Shown here: positions 7,270 to 13,173 of the stretch, one piece after another | Layout of the letters: every line of letters starts with the position of its first letter | Position numbering within the stretch: position 1 is the first letter of the stretch | DNA from: Chordibacter forsetii | GTDB lineage: Bacteria; Verrucomicrobiota; Verrucomicrobiia; Opitutales; Seribacteraceae | Assembly: GCF_964187505.1 (NCBI RefSeq) | Contig: NZ_CAXLML010000208.1 | Location: forward strand, 1 to 13,173 | Direction: 5' to 3' | DNA length: 13,173 nt | The notes under the pieces: model-generated | Told to the model about the DNA's origin: nothing | Database searches by the model: none | Seen by the model: only the letters and a program-made list of their open reading frames with translations | Position numbers and translations under genes: made by a program

Positions 7270-8776
7270 TCTCTGAGAGTTTATCCTCCGAAAGTCGGGT
7301 CAGGTTGCGCATCTGCATGGAAAGACGCTGGTTTCCACGGAGCCGTTCACGGTGCCGGTCAAGAAAGTCCCAGTACAGGGTGGTGAAGGGACAGGCGTTG
7401 GGACCGACAGATTCCTTGGGTTTGTACTGGCAGTTTTTACAATAATTGCTCATGCGGTCGATGTAAGCACCAGTCGCGGAATAGGGTTTGGATGCCATGA
7501 TTCCCCCGTCGGCAAATTGAGACATGCCAATAACATTGGGAGTGGTCACCCAGTCGACTGCATCGACATAATTGGCAAGAAACCAATCATTAATTTCGCC
7601 CGGTCTTACTCCGTGAAGCAGGGAATAAAGTCCAACCACCATTAATCTTTGTATGTGGTGACCATACCCGGTATCCAGCACCTGAGTCAGGGAGGCCCGC
7701 ATACAGGCCATATCTGTTTTGCCCGTCCAAAAGAAATCGGGAAGTGCACGATCGGCCTCCAGGAAATTTAGTTCACGGTATTCTGGCATGCGTAAATGAT
7801 AAATTCCTCGAACGTATTCTCGCCAGCCCAAGATTTGCCGGATGAAACCCTCGACTGCGGGCAGAGGGGCTTTGTCTTCTTGGTAAGCTTTCTCGGCCGC
7901 CCGGATGACTTTTCGGGGGTCGAGCAGACGTAAATTTATGGGAGACCCAAGAAGGGAATGGAAGAGGGTGGGCTCGTCTGTCCACATCGCATCCTGAAAC
8001 CGGCCAAAGGTGGGAAGGCAATCCTTGATGAATTGGTCAAGTGCTTGTTCTGCCTGTTTGGGGGTGACCGGCCAGATAAATTGTTTGAGATCGCCCGGGT
8101 GGTCGGGGAATCGAAGGTTTACCAATTCGATGACTTCTTGAGTTATGGAATCGGGCGGGCAACCACGGGTCTTGGGAGATTGAGGGGGGCCTTGCTTGCC
8201 GAAACTTTCGCGGTTTTCCTTGTCAAAATTCCACCCTCCACCAACCGGGTCTTTCCCATCCATCAATACATCGTGCTTTCGGCGCATCTCACGGTAGAAA
8301 AATTCCATCCGCAAAGATTTTCTTCCCCGGGCATGATCTTCAAATTCAGATTGTGAACAAAGAAAGTGTTCATCCTCGCGAACTTCCCAGGTAACCCCGA
8401 GGTCATGACAGGTTTTTTGCAGGGCTTCTTCAATCCGATGGTCTCCAGGTTTTACCAAGCTGACAATTTCTGGGTTTAATGCTCTAAGATCCTCGGCAAG
8501 TAGTTGATTAAGAGAAGAGTTGCCTTCTGCAAGCTCGTGGTACAGCAGAGGTATTTTACTGTTCGATAAATGATTTCGGAAATGCCGCATTGCTGCAAGG
8601 AAGCAAACAATACGGTGTTTGTTCGATCGTACATGGGTGGACTCTTCACTCGCTTCTGCCATCCAAAAGAGATCGGATGAAGCATTGAAGTCGGCGGGGA
8701 GAAAGCGGTCGTAATCAAGTTGATCTCCCAGGACCACGAGCAGGCGACGGGGAGAGGGGACAGGGGAAGATGCCAT
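7232..8776 (-). CDS. Iron-sulfur bacterial cryptochrome/(6-4) photolyase (FeS-BCP/CryPro, PhrB-like)
   Basis: A 514-residue flavoprotein of the deoxyribodipyrimidine-photolyase-related family (PF04244). The characterised members, Agrobacterium PhrB and Rhodobacter CryB, carry FAD, a ribityllumazine antenna and a [4Fe-4S] cluster; PhrB repairs (6-4) photoproducts using light. Here four cysteines at C358, C446, C449 and C462 have spacings of 88, 3 and 13 residues, exactly those of the PhrB cluster ligands (350/438/441/454). The region just before them, DGGIMASKPYSATG (423-436), is typical of the FAD pocket of this family. The N-terminal antenna domain begins LLVVLGDQLD (12-21). It is the last gene of a minus-strand operon, 14 nt after the CPD photolyase. 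Repair of (6-4) lesions is more likely than a purely regulatory cryptochrome role, but sequence alone does not settle it. Confidence 0.94.
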   Translation of the reverse strand: MASSPVPSPRRLLVVLGDQLDYDRFLPADFNASSDLFWMAEASEESTHVRSNKHRIVCFLAAMRHFRNHLSNSKIPLLYHELAEGNSSLNQLLAEDLRALNPEIVSLVKPGDHRIEEALQKTCHDLGVTWEVREDEHFLCSQSEFEDHARGRKSLRMEFFYREMRRKHDVLMDGKDPVGGGWNFDKENRESFGKQGPPQSPKTRGCPPDSITQEVIELVNLRFPDHPGDLKQFIWPVTPKQAEQALDQFIKDCLPTFGRFQDAMWTDEPTLFHSLLGSPINLRLLDPRKVIRAAEKAYQEDKAPLPAVEGFIRQILGWREYVRGIYHLRMPEYRELNFLEADRALPDFFWTGKTDMACMRASLTQVLDTGYGHHIQRLMVVGLYSLLHGVRPGEINDWFLANYVDAVDWVTTPNVIGMSQFADGGIMASKPYSATGAYIDRMSNYCKNCQYKPKESVGPNACPFTTLYWDFLDRHRERLRGNQRLSMQMRNLTRLSEDKLSEIRKAASCLRHQS

Positions 8777-8790
8777 TGAATGAAATGGTT

Positions 8791-10248
8791 TTACGGTTGT
8801 TTGAGCGTGGCAAGAGCAGCGAGTGCCCGGGCCCGGGCCTCGGGATGATCTACACAGGGGTCGGGGTAGTTGTCTCCTAGTTTAACTCCACTTTCCAAAA
8901 GGGTGGAGGGGGGTGCCGTCCAAGGGCTAAATAAATGCTTGGATGGAAGGTTGCCAAGTTCGGGAATCCAACGCTTGGCGTATTCCCCCCGGACATCAAA
9001 TTTAGTCCCTTGAGTAATGGGATTGAAAATACGGAAGTAGGGAGCGGCATCAGCCCCGCATCCGGCAGCCCACTGCCAGCCCTGAGTATTGCTGGCAAGA
9101 TCAGCATCAACTAGGGTATCCCAGAACCATCGGGCTCCATCCTGCCAAGGCAGGAGGAGATGTTTGACCAGGAAGGAGGCAACAACCATACGTACACGAT
9201 TGTGCATCCATCCGGTCTCGTAAAGCTGACGCATACCAGCATCGACCATAGGGTATCCAGTTTTTCCAAGCTGCCAGCGTTTCAAATTATCTGGATCGTC
9301 CAGCCATGGGAAATTGGCATATTTAGGACGCAAGGGCTGGTCGGGTATGATTGGGAAATGATAGAGTAGATGGTAGGAAAATTCCCGCCATCCGATTTCC
9401 ACCAGAAATTTATTTTCTCCTCGATGACTGCCCTCGTTTTCCGCCTGCAATATCGCTTTGCAAATTTGCCGCGGACTTACCTGGCCCCAGGCAAGATAGG
9501 GGGAAAGGCGGGAGGTTCCATCGACCGACGGATGGTTTCTGCGGGTGGCATAAGAACGGGTAACTTCCTCAACCGTGCGTTCGATCTGTTGATGAGCGGC
9601 AGATTCCGATACTTCCCAATGGGTACCCATTTTATTATGCCATGGATGATCGGGAAGCAAAGCAAGCTCGGTAAGTGATTGAGGGGAGGAAGTTTGCTGA
9701 ACGAATGAAAGTTTCTTGGGATCGTAACTTGCTGGTTCCCGATAAATGATAGCTCGGGACTTCCTCCAGTACGGAGTAAATACCTGAAAGGGTTTGCCCG
9801 TTCCGTTCTTAGTCTCCCAGGGTTCCTGAAGCAGGGAGGAGTTGAAGGACTCGGTGTTAATACCTTGTAGGTCGCAAGCTTCCTCCACCGCTTCCTGCGT
9901 GGCGATGCCCGCCGGGTCGTAACACCGGCCATAAAAGACTTGGTCCGTCTGGTGAGCCTTAGCAAGTTCTGGCAAAACATGAGCGGCATTGCCCTGTGTA
10001 AGGATGAAAGTGCCCCCAAGCTTCGTAATCGAAGAACTGAGGCTTTCGAGGGAGTGATGAAGCCACCAACGGGATGCGGCACCTGGTGACCAGTTGCCAC
10101 CCTCTTCCTTATCCCAAATGAATACGGGAATAATTTCTTTGTTTGCCTGAAGGGCGGCATCAAGAGCGGGGTGGTCAGCTAAGCGTAAATCTTTGCGGAA
10201 CCAAACAATAGCCCGCTTGCCGGACTGAGGAGAGCGGGTGGTAATCAT
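8791..10248 (-). CDS. phr: CPD deoxyribodipyrimidine photolyase (class I/III type)
   Basis: A 485-residue DNA photolyase that splits cyclobutane pyrimidine dimers with blue/near-UV light through reduced FAD. The N-terminal antenna domain starts with IVWFRKDLRLADHPAL (14-29). The FAD domain shows TSRLSPYLAWGQVSPR (245-260), WREFSYHLL (287-295) and MHNRVRM (348-354). The tryptophan electron-transfer triad is W315/W368/W391, with spacings 53 and 23 identical to E. coli W306/W359/W382. N387 corresponds to E. coli N378 near the flavin N5, which argues for repair activity over a plant-type cryptochrome. The GADAAPYFRIFNP segment (398-410) is strongly conserved. Its ATG overlaps the stop of the SDR gene by one base (TAATG), so the two are translationally coupled. 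I cannot separate class I from class III without alignment. Confidence 0.95.
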   Translation of the reverse strand: MITTRSPQSGKRAIVWFRKDLRLADHPALDAALQANKEIIPVFIWDKEEGGNWSPGAASRWWLHHSLESLSSSITKLGGTFILTQGNAAHVLPELAKAHQTDQVFYGRCYDPAGIATQEAVEEACDLQGINTESFNSSLLQEPWETKNGTGKPFQVFTPYWRKSRAIIYREPASYDPKKLSFVQQTSSPQSLTELALLPDHPWHNKMGTHWEVSESAAHQQIERTVEEVTRSYATRRNHPSVDGTSRLSPYLAWGQVSPRQICKAILQAENEGSHRGENKFLVEIGWREFSYHLLYHFPIIPDQPLRPKYANFPWLDDPDNLKRWQLGKTGYPMVDAGMRQLYETGWMHNRVRMVVASFLVKHLLLPWQDGARWFWDTLVDADLASNTQGWQWAAGCGADAAPYFRIFNPITQGTKFDVRGEYAKRWIPELGNLPSKHLFSPWTAPPSTLLESGVKLGDNYPDPCVDHPEARARALAALATLKQP

Positions 10249-10958
10249 TACCCTAGTTTGAGGCGGGACATCCCACCGTCAACCTTGAGAATCTGTCCGG
10301 TCATAGAAGCAGCACCCGATGAATGCAGGAAAAGAGCGGCCGAAGCGGCTTCGTCTGCTGCGGGGAGCTTTTTTAATGGGTGACGTCCTTCGATCATGGG
10401 GATCATCTTTTCACCGCCGACCATGGATAGTCCCATTTCAGTGGGGGTGAGGGTGGGAGCAACCAGGTTTACGCGTACTTTGGGTGCGAGCTCAGCAGCG
10501 AGAGCAATCCCAAATCCCTCCAGTCCTGACTTGGCGGCAGAGATAGCACAGTGGTTGGGCAATCCGGTGCGTGCTGCCACGGATGAAAAAAGCACAATCG
10601 ACCCGGAAAGTTTGGGGAGCAAAGATTGAATCAAGGTAAAGGCATCGAGCACATTGGTTTGATATGCTTCAAGAACTTGTTCGGGGCGTAAGCGTTTGAG
10701 TGGGCCAAGTACCACTTTTCCCGGACAATAAGTGAGGGCATCGATTTGTTCGGGTAATTGATCAGCGAAGGAAGCTGGGTTAGAAACATCTCCAATAATC
10801 CACTGGCAATCCGTAGGGGTGGATGCTGGCGGAGTGCGTGAAAGGGCGTAGACTTGGTGTCCGGCAGCGATTGATTGATCGACTAGCGACCGACCAATCC
10901 CGCGGGATGCACCCGCAATTAAATGTCTACTAGGAGTGGATTGATTACTATTTTCCAT
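10248..10958 (-). CDS. Short-chain dehydrogenase/reductase-like protein lacking the catalytic tyrosine
   Basis: A 236-residue SDR-fold protein. The N-terminal dinucleotide-binding motif is GASRGIG (16-22) and an Asn of the active-site tetrad is present at N102. Ser126 and Lys143 sit at the spacing expected for the S-Y-K triad, but the tyrosine position (139, four before the lysine, in CAISAAKSG) is isoleucine. The usual NNAG motif is also changed, to YCPG (77-80). The reading frame is intact, so this is not decay. As I recall, SDRs linked to photolyase genes often have a similar HxSIAAAK stretch, so the loss may be a family trait. It leads the photolyase operon and overlaps the phr start by one base. 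It may bind NAD(P) or act by a changed mechanism; the substrate is unknown. An SDR gene also belongs to light/singlet-oxygen regulons in other bacteria. Confidence 0.87.
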   Translation of the reverse strand: MENSNQSTPSRHLIAGASRGIGRSLVDQSIAAGHQVYALSRTPPASTPTDCQWIIGDVSNPASFADQLPEQIDALTYCPGKVVLGPLKRLRPEQVLEAYQTNVLDAFTLIQSLLPKLSGSIVLFSSVAARTGLPNHCAISAAKSGLEGFGIALAAELAPKVRVNLVAPTLTPTEMGLSMVGGEKMIPMIEGRHPLKKLPAADEAASAALFLHSSGAASMTGQILKVDGGMSRLKLG

Positions 10959-10965
10959 TTAAATA

Positions 10966-10977
10966 AAACGATCGTTT
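10966..10977. promoter_or_regulatory. 12-bp perfect palindrome AAACGATCGTTT upstream of the SDR-photolyase operon
   Basis: The palindrome lies 8 to 19 nt before ATG 10958, within the probable promoter/leader of the SDR-phr-FeS-photolyase operon and in the 97-bp region shared with umuDC. A position overlapping or just downstream of a promoter would suit a repressor operator. No regulator is recognised for it. Confidence 0.4.
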
Positions 10978-11015
10978 GATTCTTTTGGATCATCTTTTTT
11001 ACCTGAACTTCTTGC

Positions 11016-11048
11016 TCTTTTTGAATTCTGTTACATATTTCAAAAAGA
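11016..11048. promoter_or_regulatory. 33-bp dyad (TCTTTTTGAA, 13-bp spacer, TTCAAAAAGA) upstream of umuDC
   Basis: Perfect 10-bp inverted arms at 11016-11025 and 11039-11048 flank a 13-bp centre and end 7 nt before the umuD ATG. The arms are about two helical turns apart centre to centre (23 bp), as expected for a dimer binding two successive major grooves. It covers the place where the umuDC promoter must lie; the best -10 candidate, CATATT (11034-11039), is partly inside it. It does not match the TGTTC-N4-GAACA LexA site reported for Verrucomicrobia. It could alternatively be an RNA hairpin in a leader transcript. Confidence 0.5.
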
Positions 11049-11055
11049 CAAGAAA

Positions 11056-11574
11056 ATGAGAAACCAAGGAGGAAGAAGAGAAGGAGCGGGAAGACCAAAA
11101 GGGAGCAACCAATACGGAGAGCCCACTCGACCGGTGAGACTGCCGATTAGCCAAGTCGAAAGAGTGCTTCGCTTTGTTCGAGAACGCGAGCACGAACTTC
11201 CCCTCTATGCCTGCGGGGTATCAGCGGGTTTTCCCTCCCCGGCAGACGACTATGCCGAGGGTGCCCTTGATCTCAATGCCCATCTCGTTCGCCAACCCGC
11301 AGCCACCTTTTTTGCCCGGGCCCGCGGAGATTCGATGATTGGAGCGGGCATACACGATGGTGATTTGCTGGTGGTCGACCGGAGCTTGACCGCAGAAGAT
11401 GGCAAGGTGGTGGTGGTCTCGATCAATGGCGAACTTACGGTCAAAAGAATGCGCCGAGAAAAGGGAGTCACTTGGTTGGTTCCAGAAAATCCTGACTATC
11501 CCTCCATACAATTTCAGGAGCAAGATGAAGCCCATCTTTGGGGAGTGGTCACCAATGTGATCCATTCCCTGTGA
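11056..11574 (+). CDS. umuD: UmuD-like self-cleaving subunit of DNA polymerase V (S24/LexA peptidase family)
   Basis: A 172-residue homologue of UmuD, which is cleaved upon RecA-ssDNA contact to UmuD' and then joins UmuC in translesion synthesis. The cleavage site is C53-G54 (YACGVSAGFPSP), matching E. coli C24-G25. The catalytic pair is S93 (in GDSM) and K130 (in LTVKRM), equivalent to S60 and K97. Compared with the 139-residue E. coli protein there are about 30 extra N-terminal residues. These are basic and glycine-rich with GAGRPKGS at 10-17, resembling an AT-hook, and all lie in the part removed by cleavage. Such an arm is, as far as I recall, common in verrucomicrobial UmuD. The start is the only plausible ATG; no strong Shine-Dalgarno site is present. 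The stop overlaps the umuC GTG start by 4 nt. A 33-bp dyad lies just upstream. Confidence 0.94.
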   Translation: MRNQGGRREGAGRPKGSNQYGEPTRPVRLPISQVERVLRFVREREHELPLYACGVSAGFPSPADDYAEGALDLNAHLVRQPAATFFARARGDSMIGAGIHDGDLLVVDRSLTAEDGKVVVVSINGELTVKRMRREKGVTWLVPENPDYPSIQFQEQDEAHLWGVVTNVIHSL

Positions 11575-12812
11575 TCGCCCTGGCTGATTGCAACAATTTT
11601 TATGTCTCCTGCGAGCGGGTGTTTCGTCCGCACTTGCAGAACCGCCCGGTCATCGTGCTTTCCAATAACGATGGATGTGCAGTGGCCCGTTCCAACGAGG
11701 CCAAAGAGATCGGGGTGCCAATGGGGGCACCTTTCCATCAAATCAAAAGTCTCTGTCAGCAAAACGGGGTACAGGTTTTTTCTTCCAACTATGAATTGTA
11801 TGGTGATATGTCCGGGCGGGTGGTTTCTGTCCTTCGCCGATTTGCCCCCGAGCTTGAGGTCTATTCCATCGACGAGTCCTTTCTTGATTTTTCAGGCATT
11901 TCTGATCCCCTTGGGCTTTCGGTAAGGATGCGCCGGACGGTCGGGCAGTGGACGGGTATACCAATCTCCGTTGGGCTCGGTTCGACTAAGACCCTGGCAA
12001 AACTTGCCAACCGCCTAGCCAAAAAAATGGGCAGTGGGTGTATGCAAGTTGATCACGGTGACCTCGAAGCCCTGGGTCGGGTAGCGATCGAGGATGTGTG
12101 GGGTGTAGGGAAGAGGCTTGCTGTTCGCCTTCGTCGGGTGGGTGCTCACGATGCCTGGTCTCTTACTCAGGTACCAGCTTCCGTGGTCCGTTCGATTGGA
12201 GGAGTCACTCTCGAGCGTACCTGGCAGGAATTACGGGGCACGCCCTGTCTCGATTTGGAAGAGGTTCCGTCTGCCCGTAAAAATACCTGTTGCTCGCGTT
12301 CCTTTGGCAAACCGGTCACCGGACTGGTGGAGCTGGAAGAAGCGGTGGCGAACTATGCGGTGCGGGCGATCCGTAAGGTGCGGGCAGAAGGGTCGCTTGC
12401 CTGCGGGATTCAGGTATTTGTCATGACTAATCGATTCCGCGAGGATCAGGCCCAATATTCCAATGCCCGTGCTCTTTCTTTGGATGAACCAACCGATGAC
12501 CCCATCCGGGTGATCCGACGGGCGAAAGAGCTATTACGGGCAATTTACCGACCGGGGTATTCCTATAAAAAAGCCGGTATTATTCTACTCGATCTTGTGT
12601 CTTCAAATTCCCAACAGGGTTTATTGTTTGAGGAATTTGGGGATGACCGTACTCGTGGATTTGTTGATGCGGTGGAGGAGGTCGCCGCCCGCTATGGAAC
12701 CATGGGTGGGTTCTGGGGTGCTCAGGGAATGGATCATTCCTGGCGGATGCGCCGGGAAATGCGCACCCCGCGCTACACCACCAACTGGTCAGAGATTCCA
12801 GAGTTTGGGTAA
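11571..12812 (+). CDS. umuC: UmuC catalytic subunit of DNA polymerase V (Y-family)
   Basis: A 413-residue Y-family polymerase that, with UmuD'2 and RecA, copies past template lesions at the cost of mutations. Catalytic metal ligands are D6, D101 and E102 (YSIDES), the same numbers as in E. coli UmuC. The steric-gate tyrosine is Y11 (NNFY). The beta-clamp binding motif QGLLF is at 349-353. The family C-terminal box is present as SWRMRREMRTPRYTTNW (390-406). The start is GTG 11571, which overlaps the umuD stop as GTGA and gives the usual N-terminus IALADCNNFY. A longer frame from an ATG at 11538 would add 11 residues unlike the family. The gene ends 11 nt from the end of the convergent propeller gene, with no visible terminator. 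Confidence 0.96.
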   Translation: MIALADCNNFYVSCERVFRPHLQNRPVIVLSNNDGCAVARSNEAKEIGVPMGAPFHQIKSLCQQNGVQVFSSNYELYGDMSGRVVSVLRRFAPELEVYSIDESFLDFSGISDPLGLSVRMRRTVGQWTGIPISVGLGSTKTLAKLANRLAKKMGSGCMQVDHGDLEALGRVAIEDVWGVGKRLAVRLRRVGAHDAWSLTQVPASVVRSIGGVTLERTWQELRGTPCLDLEEVPSARKNTCCSRSFGKPVTGLVELEEAVANYAVRAIRKVRAEGSLACGIQVFVMTNRFREDQAQYSNARALSLDEPTDDPIRVIRRAKELLRAIYRPGYSYKKAGIILLDLVSSNSQQGLLFEEFGDDRTRGFVDAVEEVAARYGTMGGFWGAQGMDHSWRMRREMRTPRYTTNWSEIPEFG

Positions 12813-12823
12813 AAAGAGGGAAC

Positions 12824-13173
12824 TTACTTGACCAAGTCAAAGCAAGCGATTTCCTCACCATTACGGGCGAAGAGGTAGCCATTGACTAGGGCGGGTCCAT
12901 TCCAGCATCGGGCATCGCTGAGTAGGGCTCCGGAAAAGACCTCGCGGAAATTTTCCGGGTTGGCATCGACCACGGTGAGCACGCCGGTGTTCCCAAGAAT
13001 AATCAGTTGTTCACCGCAAACGAGGATGCGTCCATAGCCGTATTTTTTCCCGCGCCATTGCAGTTTGCCCGTACTGGCTTCCAGGCAGACGAGCAGGTTC
13101 TCACTAAATCCATAAAGGTATTCATCATGGAGCACAGGGTTGGAGAATTTTGCCTTGAGGTCTTTTGATTTCC
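12824..13173 (-). CDS. PQQ-like beta-propeller repeat protein, partial (C-terminal 115 residues)
   Basis: The reading frame is open from the right edge to TAA at 12826-12824. Its blades have the PQQ/quinoprotein-type pattern: YLYGFSENLLVCLEASTGKLQW, about 60-100 residues before the end, shows the L-x-C-L-x-x-x-T-G-K-x-x-W signature. The last blade reads WNGPALVNGYLFARNGEEIACF. Such multi-blade proteins are abundant in Verrucomicrobiota and Planctomycetota and are usually exported, but the N-terminus with any signal peptide lies outside the window. The family has no single function, and real PQQ binding cannot be judged from this end. It converges on umuC and is probably unrelated to the repair genes. 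Confidence 0.85.
   Translation of the reverse strand, partial: KSKDLKAKFSNPVLHDEYLYGFSENLLVCLEASTGKLQWRGKKYGYGRILVCGEQLIILGNTGVLTVVDANPENFREVFSGALLSDARCWNGPALVNGYLFARNGEEIACFDLVK

Noticed and set aside
10248..10958. SDR gene as a pseudogene because the catalytic tyrosine is missing
   Set aside because: The frame is intact, the cofactor motif and Ser/Lys are kept, and it is tightly coupled to phr.
10959..11055. LexA box (TGTTC-N4-GAACA) for umuDC
   Set aside because: The closest matches, around 11004-11008 (GAAC) and 11029-11033 (TGTTA), lack the second half-site.
11538..11570. ATG at 11538 as start of umuC
   Set aside because: GTG 11571 gives the family N-terminus with catalytic Asp at position 6 and a GTGA overlap with umuD; the 11 extra residues have no counterpart.
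12813..12823. Terminator between umuC and the convergent propeller gene
   Set aside because: Only 11 nt separate the stops and no stem-loop can be drawn there.
1..13173. Mobile elements, CRISPR arrays, tRNA/rRNA genes or att-like direct repeats
   Set aside because: No transposase or integrase motifs, regular repeats or tRNA-like cloverleaf were seen; the gaps between genes are all shorter than 120 nt.

Overview
The window looks like chromosomal DNA of a Gram-negative bacterium with roughly half GC. The best guess is Verrucomicrobiota (Opitutae/Puniceicoccales-like). This rests on the UmuD with a GRPKGS-type N-terminal arm, the PQQ-type beta-propeller protein at the right edge and weak or absent Shine-Dalgarno sites at several starts. 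The assignment is made by eye and is moderate at best. Coding is very dense; no RNA gene, CRISPR array, insertion sequence or other mobile element is visible.

Layout. (1) 1-4497, minus strand: a five-gene operon read from right to left. It encodes a group-2-like sigma-70 factor, a three-histidine-box acyl desaturase, a COG2907 FAD-dependent amine-oxidase-like protein, a DUF1365 protein and a cyclopropane-fatty-acid-synthase-family methyltransferase that is cut by the left edge. Gaps are 3 nt, 31 nt, a 4-nt ATGA overlap and 3 nt. (2) 4498-4616: a short divergent promoter region. (3) 4617-7269, plus strand: a ligase-associated metallo-beta-lactamase exonuclease and an ATP-dependent DNA ligase. 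(4) 7232-10958, minus strand: an operon of a short-chain dehydrogenase-like protein without the catalytic tyrosine, a CPD photolyase and an iron-sulfur (6-4)-type photolyase. Its last gene overlaps the ligase tail to tail by 38 nt. (5) 10959-11055: a second divergent regulatory region with a 12-bp palindrome and a 33-bp dyad. (6) 11056-12812, plus strand: umuD and umuC, overlapping by GTGA. (7) 12824 to the right edge, minus strand: the C-terminal end of a PQQ-like beta-propeller protein.

How it fits together. Nearly every gene concerns damage by light or oxidants. Two photolyases with complementary lesion types, an exonuclease/ligase pair and translesion polymerase V deal with DNA. The desaturase, FAD oxidase, DUF1365 and CFA-family enzymes would remodel membrane acyl chains. 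In Rhodobacter sphaeroides (RpoE/ChrR singlet-oxygen regulon) and in Pseudomonas/Vibrio (LitR/CarH-type light regulons), cfa, photolyase, FAD oxidoreductase, DUF1365 and SDR genes are controlled together by an ECF sigma factor or a B12-binding MerR regulator. Here the only regulator is a sigma-70 factor of group-2 type, placed first in the lipid operon. The main hypothesis is that this is a compact light/photo-oxidation response island run by that sigma factor; this is inference from gene content and context.
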